This document shows, piece by piece, positions 1-6,691 of a DNA stretch of 17,664 bases. Position numbers and translations under genes: made by a program. Below the pieces are notes generated by a model, which was not told the origin of the DNA, did not search any database, and saw only the letters and a list, made by a program, of their open reading frames with translations. The stretch's first letter is position 1. Each line of letters starts with the position of its first letter. Source of the DNA: an uncultured Atopobium sp. (GTDB lineage Bacteria; Actinomycetota; Coriobacteriia; Coriobacteriales; Atopobiaceae); contig CAKARF010000013.1 of the NCBI GenBank assembly GCA_916720465.1, positions 1 to 17,664 on the forward strand, given 5' to 3'.

Positions 1-527
1 TTAACTACCTTAATTTACCTGTTAATGGTGGTCTTTCTGCTGGCTTTAGGGCTGGCATGCGCTATGCAAAAGAGCATGGCTACGATGCAGTGGTGCAGTT
101 TGACTCCGATGGCCAGCACAGACCCGAGTACATTGCTCCTATGGCCCAGGCAATGGTAAACGAGGGAGCAAACATTGTTATTGCTTCCCGCTTTGTCACC
201 AAGGCTCGCGGAAACTCTCCCCGAGAGATTGGCTCCAAGCTAATCTCTTGGCTCATTAAAACAAGCACTGGTCAGACCATCACTGACCCCACGTCAGGCA
301 TGCGTATGTACGACCGCGGCCTCATCGAGACGTATGCGCGCTCCTTTGATTTCTCCCCCGAGCCAGACACTATCTCGTTGCTGATGCGTCGCGGCGCAAA
401 GGTTGTCGAGATTGAGACTGAAATGCGTGAGCGTCAAGGTGGCGAGTCCTACTTGAGCTTCTACAACTCAATTATGTACATGGCTCGCACGTGCCTTTCG
501 CTTTTGCTCTTCCAGTGGTTTAGATAA
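1..527 (+). CDS. GT2 glycosyltransferase, polyprenol-phosphate type (5' partial)
   Basis: The reading frame is open from the left edge (first full codon at base 3), so the ATG at 57 is internal. The residues before it, NYLNLPVNGGLSAGFRAG, are typical GT2 core sequence. About 174 residues are visible. The metal/nucleotide-sugar motif is FDSDGQHRPEYI, the DxD-type signature of dolichol-phosphate-mannose-synthase-like GT2 enzymes. It is followed by the conserved TDPTSGMRMY stretch. These enzymes move a sugar from a nucleotide sugar to a polyprenyl phosphate or to a growing glycan on the cytoplasmic face of the membrane. The visible C-terminus is short and ends without the multi-span membrane domain some relatives have. 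The DUF2304 membrane protein immediately downstream may replace it, since this gene pair recurs in polysaccharide loci. The exact sugar and acceptor cannot be read from sequence. Confidence 0.9.
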   Translation, partial: NYLNLPVNGGLSAGFRAGMRYAKEHGYDAVVQFDSDGQHRPEYIAPMAQAMVNEGANIVIASRFVTKARGNSPREIGSKLISWLIKTSTGQTITDPTSGMRMYDRGLIETYARSFDFSPEPDTISLLMRRGAKVVEIETEMRERQGGESYLSFYNSIMYMARTCLSLLLFQWFR

Positions 528-536
528 GGTGACACC

Positions 537-923
537 ATGACTTTAGTTCTGAGAATTCTGCTGCTTATTGGCGCCCTTTTTGCCATGGGCATTGTCATCA
601 ATAGCGTCCGCAAATCAAAGATTCGCATCTCCGACTCAGTCTATTGGGTTGTTTCTGCAGGTATCCTTGTTTTGTTTGCGCTCATTCCTCAGCTTGCCTA
701 TTTCTTCTCAAGTCTGTTTGGCTTTATGAGTCCTGCAAACTTTGTTTTGCTGCTGGTTATTGTGATGATTCTCATTAGGCTCTTCCATCAGTCCTGTGCA
801 ATTTCTAAGCTTACCTATAAGGTTGAACAGCTTTCTAGTGAACTTGCCCTGCGTGATAAAGACGCACGTGACGAGAAGAACCTTGATTTTGTAACTGATC
901 TGAACCAGCGCACTCGCGTGTAA
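537..923 (+). CDS. DUF2304 small membrane protein
   Basis: This 128-residue protein fits the DUF2304 family. It has three hydrophobic segments (about residues 1-22, 34-57 and 65-83) with a basic stretch (VRKSKIRI) between the first two. A charged, probably coiled-coil cytoplasmic tail from about residue 85 is rich in Glu, Asp and Lys. The ATG sits 9 bases after the stop of the preceding GT2 gene. The AAGGTG ribosome binding site overlaps that stop, so the two genes are almost certainly co-transcribed and coupled. DUF2304 genes are commonly found directly after polyprenol-type GT2 genes, and a role as a membrane partner or anchor of the transferase is the usual inference. No catalytic residues are evident and the biochemical function is unknown. 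Confidence 0.85.
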   Translation: MTLVLRILLLIGALFAMGIVINSVRKSKIRISDSVYWVVSAGILVLFALIPQLAYFFSSLFGFMSPANFVLLLVIVMILIRLFHQSCAISKLTYKVEQLSSELALRDKDARDEKNLDFVTDLNQRTRV

Positions 924-970
924 ACAACACGTCAGCTCCCTGACAGCACGCTCACACAGGCAATACCTTA

Positions 971-1000
971 AAAAAGTCCGCTTACGCAGCGGACTTTTTC
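971..1000. terminator. Bidirectional intrinsic terminator between converging genes
   Basis: The stem AAAAAGTCCGC / GCGGACTTTTT has a loop of about 7 bases, with an A-run on one side and a T-run on the other, so it can act in both directions. It serves the GT2-DUF2304 unit on the plus strand and the LicD-flippase unit on the minus strand. The last codons and stop of the flippase gene (stop at 982-984) lie inside the hairpin, with the stop in the loop. Confidence 0.85.
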
Positions 1001-2232
1001 TTTTGATCTTTAAATCCCAAGAAGCAGAAGATGCCAAACACAAGGGCAAGAATTGCAAGCGAGGCATCATAAAGCACGCACGCTCCCATAATGCCAAAGT
1101 TGCCCACAAACCATCTTCCGGTAAGTGCAGCAAATCCCGCACCTGCAGCGTAGCTTACAAAGACGGCAACCTGCTTACGCATGGTTACTACCGCGTAGTA
1201 CAAGATAACCGTCAAAGCATTAAGCAAGCCGCCAAAGAGCAACATTAAAAGCTCTAGCTTATATGGCTCAAAATCAAGGCCATACAAAAGTCCAAGCACC
1301 GGAGCGCCTAGAGGCCACGCCAATGCCATAGAAACAACAGTAGCCAAGGCAACTACGGCAAACCCTTTAAGAATCAGACCCACAAACTGCTTGTCTTGCT
1401 GATTATTCCAATATTCGGCCATTTGAGTGAGCAGTGGCTTAAAGACAAAGTTACTTAAAAGATTGATAACCATGGCTGGCATGGCCAATGCCGTAAAGAA
1501 CGTAAGAAGCGCCTGATCACTCAAAGCGCCCAGCGCATAACGAGGAGCGCCGACAACGTATGTCAGCAAGAATGAACCAGCAAATAATGGTGCGGTGGTA
1601 ACCAACAGCTTTGTAATTTGCTTGATGTCAAAGGTGGGCTTAAGCGTTGCCATCTTCTTGGTAGGAGGAATGACAAGCGCAACCATAACCACCAGCGATG
1701 CAACAAAAGAAAGAGCTGCGCCAACAAGCAGGTTCTTTGTAAGAATCACACCTACCGCAAAGCCAACAACGGTTGCAAGCACGCGGTAAAAGAATGCTCT
1801 ACCAGCAATATCTAAGCGACCATGCTGCTGGAACATGCCATGGAAAACATCTTCTACAACGTCAAATAAGCGAAGTGATGCAATGAGGGCATACAGCACC
1901 CCCTCGTAGCTCAATCCCTGGGACTGCAGAGTGAAGATAATGATTCCCGCAATCATCAAACCAGTTGTGATGATTCGTGCCGCAAGATACACACCAAACG
2001 AGAATACTTCTTCTGTATCGGTGACCTGGTACGTCCTAATTTCAAAGTGACCAATGACCATAAGCTGCTGAGCAACAGCATACGCAAGCGAGAAAACACC
2101 ACCGGCAGCAGCTCCCATGGTACGCGTGACCACCATCAACATAAGCACTGTTGAGGCAGCGTTCATCAAGGAACCAAGTGTATTCCAGAAGTAGTTTTTC
2201 TTAAGCTGTTCCGCAGAAGTATCAATAGTCAT
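982..2232 (-). CDS. Wzx-like polysaccharide flippase (MOP superfamily)
   Basis: The protein has 416 residues, mostly hydrophobic, with about 12 predicted membrane segments and the N-terminal pattern of oligosaccharide flippases (NYFWNTLGSLMNAASTVLML, residues 13-32). These proteins move undecaprenyl-pyrophosphate-linked repeat units from the cytoplasmic to the outer leaflet. A basic C-terminal tail (KDQKKKSAA) is expected in the cytoplasm. The start is the ATG two bases after the stop of the upstream LicD gene. No clear Shine-Dalgarno sequence precedes it (GGTCAGAAAAGCTAACT), so translational coupling to licD is likely. The length is at the lower end for Wzx proteins. The fold-level assignment is secure. 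That it exports the polymer built by this locus is inferred from its neighbours. Confidence 0.85.
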   Translation of the reverse strand: MTIDTSAEQLKKNYFWNTLGSLMNAASTVLMLMVVTRTMGAAAGGVFSLAYAVAQQLMVIGHFEIRTYQVTDTEEVFSFGVYLAARIITTGLMIAGIIIFTLQSQGLSYEGVLYALIASLRLFDVVEDVFHGMFQQHGRLDIAGRAFFYRVLATVVGFAVGVILTKNLLVGAALSFVASLVVMVALVIPPTKKMATLKPTFDIKQITKLLVTTAPLFAGSFLLTYVVGAPRYALGALSDQALLTFFTALAMPAMVINLLSNFVFKPLLTQMAEYWNNQQDKQFVGLILKGFAVVALATVVSMALAWPLGAPVLGLLYGLDFEPYKLELLMLLFGGLLNALTVILYYAVVTMRKQVAVFVSYAAGAGFAALTGRWFVGNFGIMGACVLYDASLAILALVFGIFCFLGFKDQKKKSAA

Positions 2233-2234
2233 AG

Positions 2235-3158
2235 TTAGCTTTTCTGACCAAAGTCTTCAAATGCCTGACGGCTTCCTTTGGTAACGTCTACATCTTTCCA
2301 CTTACCAAAATCAAGTTCACTTGGATAATGATTTTTGCGTTCGGATATAGGAGGAAGTTTCATATATTCACCATATGCATTCGTTAACAATTTGTCATAC
2401 GCATTCGGTAGCGTAGTTGTTATGTCTTCAAAAGGTACTCGAATCATTGGATATAAATCCTCGAGCGTCATTTCCCAGTTTTCTGGATCTGACTCTACAA
2501 AGCAAGTGTATCGAGTAGTTTCTTCTCTTTCTGCCACTCTTGCGGCTTTTTCCCATTTTGACAAAATATATTTAGAAGATACGTGCAAAACTTTTAGTAG
2601 GTAATGAATGGTATAGCAAACACCAGAGGCAAGTTTTCTTTTCCATCCGCTTAAAGGTATATGGGGTGTTGGAGTTACCAAAAGGAAATTCAGACGCCCC
2701 CAAAACCAAGTGCGACGCAACGCCTTTTTAAATGCTTTTGGATTTGAAGGTATTTTGTCAAATGGAAATATACCAATTGCAATTGAATACTTAAATGGAC
2801 AATTTGAAAAATCGTCTGGAACACATACTGTACCTTTTAAAGATAGATTCGAATTCATTGCGGGGAAAAAATTATCTGTTCTTCCATTTTGTAAGCAAAA
2901 ATCTGGTCGTAAAAGAGCTGGACCTTTCTCTAAGAGAATCTCATAATCCTCTCGTAACATGGAAATATCTACATCATCATCCCAAGGTATAAAACCTTTA
3001 TGCCTAACTGCGCCAATTGCAGTCCCGCTATACGCTTGATATGAAATATTTAATTCAGTACAGACTCGATCAAGTTCGTCTATGAGCATTGTAGAAAGCA
3101 ATTGAATCCGTCTTAATTCGGCATAATTTTCGTACTCTTTATAATCATCAACACTCAC
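2235..3158 (-). CDS. licD: LicD-family phosphotransferase (AT-rich copy)
   Basis: The protein has 307 residues from a GTG start at 3158. A GGAG lies 6 bases upstream of this GTG. A TTG four codons earlier would place its start on top of that ribosome binding site, so GTG is preferred. The LicD signature is complete: SGTAIGAVRHKGFIPWDDDV at about residues 44-63, with the acidic cluster that binds metal in this nucleotidyltransferase-fold family, and a C-terminal YGEYMKLPP...RKNHYP motif. LicD enzymes transfer phosphocholine (or phosphoethanolamine, and in relatives other phospho-alcohols) from the CDP form to sugars of teichoic acids, lipopolysaccharide or capsule. It is first in a two-gene unit with the flippase. 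Base composition differs from its neighbours: 36 of 120 bases at 2761-2880 are G or C, against 29 of 60 at 1681-1740. This suggests separate acquisition. It has the same domain layout as licD2 at 11870-12715, but the two diverge outside the motifs. Confidence 0.9.
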   Translation of the reverse strand: MSVDDYKEYENYAELRRIQLLSTMLIDELDRVCTELNISYQAYSGTAIGAVRHKGFIPWDDDVDISMLREDYEILLEKGPALLRPDFCLQNGRTDNFFPAMNSNLSLKGTVCVPDDFSNCPFKYSIAIGIFPFDKIPSNPKAFKKALRRTWFWGRLNFLLVTPTPHIPLSGWKRKLASGVCYTIHYLLKVLHVSSKYILSKWEKAARVAEREETTRYTCFVESDPENWEMTLEDLYPMIRVPFEDITTTLPNAYDKLLTNAYGEYMKLPPISERKNHYPSELDFGKWKDVDVTKGSRQAFEDFGQKS

Positions 3159-3164
3159 TGCTAT

Positions 3165-3168
3165 CTCC
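3165..3168 (-). promoter_or_regulatory. Ribosome binding site deciding the licD start
   Basis: GGAG (CTCC on the plus strand) lies 6 bases before the GTG at 3158-3156. It falls inside the first two codons of the longer alternative frame that would start at TTG 3170, which argues for the GTG. Confidence 0.6.
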
Positions 3169-3185
3169 AAACCTTAAGCTTTCTA

Positions 3186-3214
3186 TTTATAGATAATTTC
3201 TAACTATATCTAAA
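3186..3214 (-). promoter_or_regulatory. Probable promoter of licD-flippase unit
   Basis: Reading the minus strand, TTTAGA (3214-3209), a 17-base spacer and TATAAA (3191-3186) give an acceptable -35/-10 pair upstream of licD. The whole 3171-3234 spacer is very AT-rich and sits between divergent genes. The -35 matches the consensus poorly, so this is a moderate call only. Confidence 0.4.
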
Positions 3215-3216
3215 CC

Positions 3217-3222
3217 TATAAT
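3217..3222 (+). promoter_or_regulatory. Probable -10 element for the GT2-aminotransferase unit
   Basis: A perfect TATAAT lies 35-40 bases before the glycosyltransferase start. I see no convincing -35 at 16-18 bases upstream, so the promoter may be weak or factor-dependent. Confidence 0.4.
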
Positions 3223-3256
3223 ACTAGACATCGGAGCTAATCGATTGGATATAGCA

Positions 3257-4048
3257 ATGTATACACCTCAGGATCACACGTTTGCTGTCTGCGCTTATGG
3301 CGAGAGCCCCTATCTAGAAGAGTGCATTCTCTCGCTCAAGGAGCAGACATTGTCTACGAATATTCTTTTGGCTACTTCAACACCAAACGAACTGATTCAG
3401 TCTCTTTGCGAGAAGTACAACATTCCCATGCATATCAATCCTGGTCCAGGAGGCATCGCTGGCGACTGGAACTTTGCGGTAAGCGTTTGTACAACTCCTT
3501 TGGTAACCATTGCTCACCAGGATGACCTCTATAAACCTTCCTATGCAGAGCATATGCTTGACCGCGTCAACAGTTCTTCTCACCCGCTGATTTATTTCAC
3601 CAATTACGGTGAGCTGCGTGACGGCAAGGAGGTTCTTGAGAATCGTTTGCTTAAGGTAAAGCGTCGCCTTTTGTACTCGCTCTCAAAGCCAGAAAATGCA
3701 GGCAAGTCATGGGCCAAACGTCGTGCGCTTGAGCTGGGTTGCGCCATTTGCTGCCCAAGCACCACATTGGTCCTTCCCAACCTTGAAGTGCCTGTTTTCA
3801 AAGCTGGATTTGGCTCTAACCTAGACTGGGAAGCATGGGAAGCAATTAGTAAACGTGAGGGTGATTTCTTGTACGACACCCGTGTGCTCATGCTTCACCG
3901 CATCCATGAAGATTCTGAAACCAGTCACCTTATTCACGATAACCGTCGTGAACAAGAAGATCTGGAGATGCTCAAGAAGTTTTGGCCAGCTCCTGTGGCC
4001 AAGCTTATTAACATGGCCTATAAGAGCGGACAAAAAAGTAACGGTTAG
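3257..4048 (+). CDS. GT2 family glycosyltransferase
   Basis: The protein has 263 residues from the ATG at 3257. GGA lies at 3248-3250, 6 bases upstream. A TTG at 3245 with GGAG at 3233-3236 is an alternative start that would add four residues. The N-terminal FAVCAYGESPYLEECILSLKEQ is the classic start of the GT-A fold of family 2. GPGGIAGDWNFAV follows, then HQDDLY as the DxD-like metal site near residue 90. A later DWEAWE segment probably helps position the acceptor. There is no membrane domain, so it is a soluble or peripheral enzyme adding one sugar on the cytoplasmic side. It is divergent from licD and first in a probable unit with the aminotransferase and cytidylyltransferase genes. Donor and acceptor are unknown. 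Dense charged residues in the C-terminal third are consistent with membrane-surface association. Confidence 0.85.
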   Translation: MYTPQDHTFAVCAYGESPYLEECILSLKEQTLSTNILLATSTPNELIQSLCEKYNIPMHINPGPGGIAGDWNFAVSVCTTPLVTIAHQDDLYKPSYAEHMLDRVNSSSHPLIYFTNYGELRDGKEVLENRLLKVKRRLLYSLSKPENAGKSWAKRRALELGCAICCPSTTLVLPNLEVPVFKAGFGSNLDWEAWEAISKREGDFLYDTRVLMLHRIHEDSETSHLIHDNRREQEDLEMLKKFWPAPVAKLINMAYKSGQKSNG

Positions 4049-4080
4049 TTTGTCATTACAGCGTAGAAACGTGACAACTA
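4046..4080. repeat. Imperfect inverted repeat between GT2 and aminotransferase genes
   Basis: TAGTTTGTCA (4046-4055) pairs with TGACAACTA (4072-4080) over 9 bp with one bulged T. The first arm includes the GT2 stop codon. No T-run follows, so it is not a standard terminator. It could be an mRNA processing or stability element, or chance. Confidence 0.35.
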
Positions 4081-4133
4081 GAAACCATATAAGTGCAGGT
4101 TGTATACTTATATAAAACAATGTAGCAATCATT

Positions 4134-4137
4134 GGAG
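4134..4137 (+). promoter_or_regulatory. Ribosome binding site deciding the aminotransferase start
   Basis: GGAG lies 4 bases before ATG 4142. It selects this ATG over an in-frame ATG at 4100, whose product would carry 14 extra residues with no family resemblance. Confidence 0.6.
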
Positions 4138-4141
4138 AAAT

Positions 4142-5227
4142 ATGCTGAACTTTGCTGTTGGTCCCGTTCAATCAGAAGACGATGTTCGTGCTCTTGGCGC
4201 GCTTGATGTCCCCTACTTTAGGACTCCAGAGTTCTCAACTACCATGCTTGAGAACGAGCAAATGCTCTGTGAGCTGGCAAAAGCACCAGAGGGTTCTCGT
4301 GCTGTTTTTGTAACTGGATCTGGTACTGCAGGAATGGAAACCGTTGTTGCAGGCACCCTCTCAGCAGAAGATAAAGCTCTTGTAGTTGACGGCGGTAGCT
4401 TTGGTCATCGTTTTGTTCAGCTTCTTGAGCTGCATAACATTCCACATACCGTCATTAAGCTCAACTACGGCTCACCTTTAACTGCAGCCGATTTAGAGCG
4501 TTATCAAAATCAGGGCTACACTGCATTTCTCGTCAATCTTGGTGAAACTTCTCAGGGTATTTTGTATGATGCGGAGCTTATCTCTGCATTCTGCAAAGCA
4601 AATAATCTGTTCTGGATTGCAGACTGCGTCAGTTCTTTCTTAGCAGATCCCTTTGACATGGCTTCTTTAGGTGTAGACGTCATGATTACTGGCTCTCAAA
4701 AGGCGCTTGCCTGCCCTCCAGGCATTTCTCCAATTGTGCTTTCTCCAAAGGCAGTTAATAAGATTGCTGGAATTAAAGCACCATGCATGTATCTTGACCT
4801 TAATTTGCTTCTCCAAAATGGAGAGCGCGGCCAAACGCCTTTTACTCCAGCAGTACAAGCGCTTCTTCAAATCCATAAACGCCTCAGCAACATTGTTAAA
4901 GCAGGCGGCGTTGATGCTGAAAACGCACGTATTGCAGCACTCGCAAAAGATTTCCGTGAGCGCGCTCAAAGTCTTCCGTTTGAGATGCGCCTTGTTTCTC
5001 CTTCAAATGCAGTCACTTTCCTTTCAACTGGTAACTACTCTGCAAAAACGCTTTTCCAAGTGCTTAAAGATGAATACGGTATGTGGATTTGTCCAAATGG
5101 TGGCGAGAACGCAGATACTTCTTTCCGTGTTGGACACATTGGCGCACACGACGTAAGTGACAATGCTGTTCTTGTTGCAGCAATTCATGACGTTCAGCGT
5201 AGAGGTCTTTTAACCACTAGGGAGTAA
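4142..5227 (+). CDS. Class V aminotransferase, PhnW/alanine-glyoxylate aminotransferase-like
   Basis: The protein has 361 residues from ATG 4142, close to the length of PhnW-type enzymes. Features of the PLP fold are visible. GSGTAGMETVV (residues 59-69) is the phosphate-binding loop. IADCVSSF with Asp161 should contact the PLP ring nitrogen. SQKALACPPG contains the Schiff-base Lys187. TPFTPAVQAL follows, and Arg329 in FRVGHIG is the usual carboxylate-binding arginine. Members move an amino group from an amino acid to an aldehyde or ketone. The best-known relatives use phosphonoacetaldehyde or glyoxylate. The phosphonate enzymes PepM and Ppd are not in the window, so an AEP role is unproven. 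The gene starts 93 bases after the GT2 gene and ends two bases before a cytidylyltransferase fusion. This suggests that it makes an amino-bearing alcohol phosphate that is then activated with CTP. The substrate is unknown. Confidence 0.85.
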   Translation: MLNFAVGPVQSEDDVRALGALDVPYFRTPEFSTTMLENEQMLCELAKAPEGSRAVFVTGSGTAGMETVVAGTLSAEDKALVVDGGSFGHRFVQLLELHNIPHTVIKLNYGSPLTAADLERYQNQGYTAFLVNLGETSQGILYDAELISAFCKANNLFWIADCVSSFLADPFDMASLGVDVMITGSQKALACPPGISPIVLSPKAVNKIAGIKAPCMYLDLNLLLQNGERGQTPFTPAVQALLQIHKRLSNIVKAGGVDAENARIAALAKDFRERAQSLPFEMRLVSPSNAVTFLSTGNYSAKTLFQVLKDEYGMWICPNGGENADTSFRVGHIGAHDVSDNAVLVAAIHDVQRRGLLTTRE

Positions 5228-5229
5228 CC

Positions 5230-6573
5230 ATGACAAAGGTAATCACCTATGGCACCTTTGACCTGCTTCACTATGGTCACACTAACCTACTCAAGCGCGC
5301 CAAAGACCTGGGCGACTATCTTATCGTAGGCGTTACCGCTGAAGCCTACGATATGGCTCGCGGTAAAATCAACGTAAAGCAAAGCCTCTCTGAACGAATT
5401 GAAAACGTCAGAGAAACCGGCCTTGCTGACGAGATTATCGTTGAGGAATACGAAGGTCAAAAAATTGACGATATCCGCCGTTATGGTGCAGATATTTTTG
5501 CCATCGGCTCAGACTGGAAAGGCAAGTTTGACTACCTTTCTGACTACTGTAAAGTCGTGTATCTTGACCGAACAAAAGGCATTTCAAGCACGGAGCTTCG
5601 CAGTGAAGAGCGCAAGCTTTCTGTTGGCCTTATTGGTGACGCTTCTTGGCTTGATAAATACAGAAGACAAGCTCGCTTTGTAAATGGCATGGAGATTGAG
5701 GGCATTGCTACCCCTGACACCACTATACTTACTCCTGAGCTGGCTGAGTTACCTGTTGTAACCTCTGATGTTTCTGAGCTTTTGCAAAAAGTTGACGCTA
5801 TTGTCATAGCCTCAGATCCATCACTTCACGAGAAACAAATCAGACAAGCACTTGAGGCGGGAAAGCACGTTCTATGTGAATCCCCCTTTGCTCTTACGCC
5901 AGAAGCTGGCGATTCTCTGGTAGCTTATGCGCAAGAGCATGGTCTGGTGCTCCAAGATGCTATTAAAACAGCCTATTCAACCGCCTTTCATCGACTTGTT
6001 CTTTTGGTTAAAGGTGGAAAAATTGGCAAGGTTGTCTCAGTTGATGCAACCTGCACTTCTCTTCGTTACAACAAAACTGATGATTCAATTACTGGCGCCA
6101 ACTGGGGTGGCATGGGCGAATGGGGTCCCATCGCTCTTCTCCCCATCTTCCAAATTCTTGGCACCGACTATACGTCTTCACAAATCATTACCCGTGGCGA
6201 GAAGGGCTTTGTCCACGAGGGTGAATTTACCAAGATAGATTTTGTCTATCCAAGTGCGGTAGCTTCTATGAAAGTAGCAACCGGTGTTAAATCTGAGGGC
6301 GAGTTGGTTATTTCTGGTACTGACGCTTATGTCTATGTACCAGCGCCTTGGTGGAAAACAGATTACTTTGAAATCCGCTACGAAAATCCTGCAGACAATA
6401 AGCGCTACTTCTATCAACTTGATGGTGAGGGCTTTAGGTTTGAGCTTATTACGTTTGCTCAGGCTATTGCAAACAGTGCTTCAAATTCTTATATTTCCCG
6501 AGATATTTCACGCACGCTTTGCAAGGTAATGGGCGATTACTATCTAGGAACAAATACTTTGCAGATTAGTTAG
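5230..6573 (+). CDS. Cytidylyltransferase-Gfo/Idh/MocA oxidoreductase fusion
   Basis: The protein has 447 residues and two domains. Residues 1-126 are a TagD/Gct-type cytidylyltransferase: GTFDLLHYGH (8-17) has the HxGH nucleotide-binding motif, and GSDWKGKFDY and RTKGISSTELR (114-124) match glycerol-3-phosphate cytidylyltransferases. Residues about 130-445 are a Gfo/Idh/MocA-type dehydrogenase, with the Rossmann start VGLIGD (132-137), AGKHVLCESPFALT (210-223) and GGKIGKVVSVDA (262-273). Two usual signatures of the second domain are altered. The EKP motif lysine is Ser218. The DxGxHxxD active-site stretch reads EWGPIALL (297-304), without the histidine. The dehydrogenase part may therefore be inactive, structural, or changed in chemistry. 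The gene follows the aminotransferase by two bases (TAACCATG), so the proteins probably act together, making a CDP-activated alcohol or amino-alcohol for transfer to the surface polymer. A strong terminator follows. Confidence 0.85.
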   Translation: MTKVITYGTFDLLHYGHTNLLKRAKDLGDYLIVGVTAEAYDMARGKINVKQSLSERIENVRETGLADEIIVEEYEGQKIDDIRRYGADIFAIGSDWKGKFDYLSDYCKVVYLDRTKGISSTELRSEERKLSVGLIGDASWLDKYRRQARFVNGMEIEGIATPDTTILTPELAELPVVTSDVSELLQKVDAIVIASDPSLHEKQIRQALEAGKHVLCESPFALTPEAGDSLVAYAQEHGLVLQDAIKTAYSTAFHRLVLLVKGGKIGKVVSVDATCTSLRYNKTDDSITGANWGGMGEWGPIALLPIFQILGTDYTSSQIITRGEKGFVHEGEFTKIDFVYPSAVASMKVATGVKSEGELVISGTDAYVYVPAPWWKTDYFEIRYENPADNKRYFYQLDGEGFRFELITFAQAIANSASNSYISRDISRTLCKVMGDYYLGTNTLQIS

Positions 6574-6589
6574 CCTTAGATCTAAAATC

Positions 6590-6629
6590 AGAAGCTCGTA
6601 ACTACTATCTTGTTACGAGCTTCTTTTTT
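6590..6629 (+). terminator. Intrinsic terminator after the cytidylyltransferase fusion
   Basis: The perfect stem GAAGCTCGTAAC / GTTACGAGCTTC (6591-6602 with 6612-6623) has a 9-base loop and is followed by TTTTTT. It closes the GT2-aminotransferase-cytidylyltransferase unit and makes the next gene a separate transcription unit. Confidence 0.9.
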
Positions 6630-6691
6630 GAGAAAAAGATAAAATAGGCTCTGTTAAATCTATTTCACTTAAACAAGGGGTTTCGTTGACC

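Larger units (their letters stand above)
3156..3259. repeat. Inverted 25-bp similarity around two divergent gene starts
   Basis: The 25 bases ending at the licD GTG (minus strand, 3180-3156) and the 25 ending at the GT2 ATG (plus strand, 3235-3259) match at 19 positions in the same register. The last 15 match at 13: TTGGAGATAGCAGTG against TTGGATATAGCAATG. The two copies flank the shared AT-rich promoter region symmetrically. Confidence 0.5.

Noticed and set aside
708..1142. Minus-strand open frame overlapping DUF2304 and the flippase
   Set aside because: It overlaps two well-supported genes and the terminator, and its translation shows no domain or coding-like composition.
4142..6573. Annotating the aminotransferase and cytidylyltransferase as a phosphonate (AEP) pathway
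   Set aside because: No PepM or Ppd is present in the window, and the cytidylyltransferase is TagD-like, not PntC-like, so only the family-level call is justified.
6630..6680. Promoter for the LTA-synthase-like gene
   Set aside because: TAAAAT- and TAAATC-like hexamers are present, but neither has a plausible -35 at 16-18 bases. A promoter is expected after the terminator but I cannot place it.
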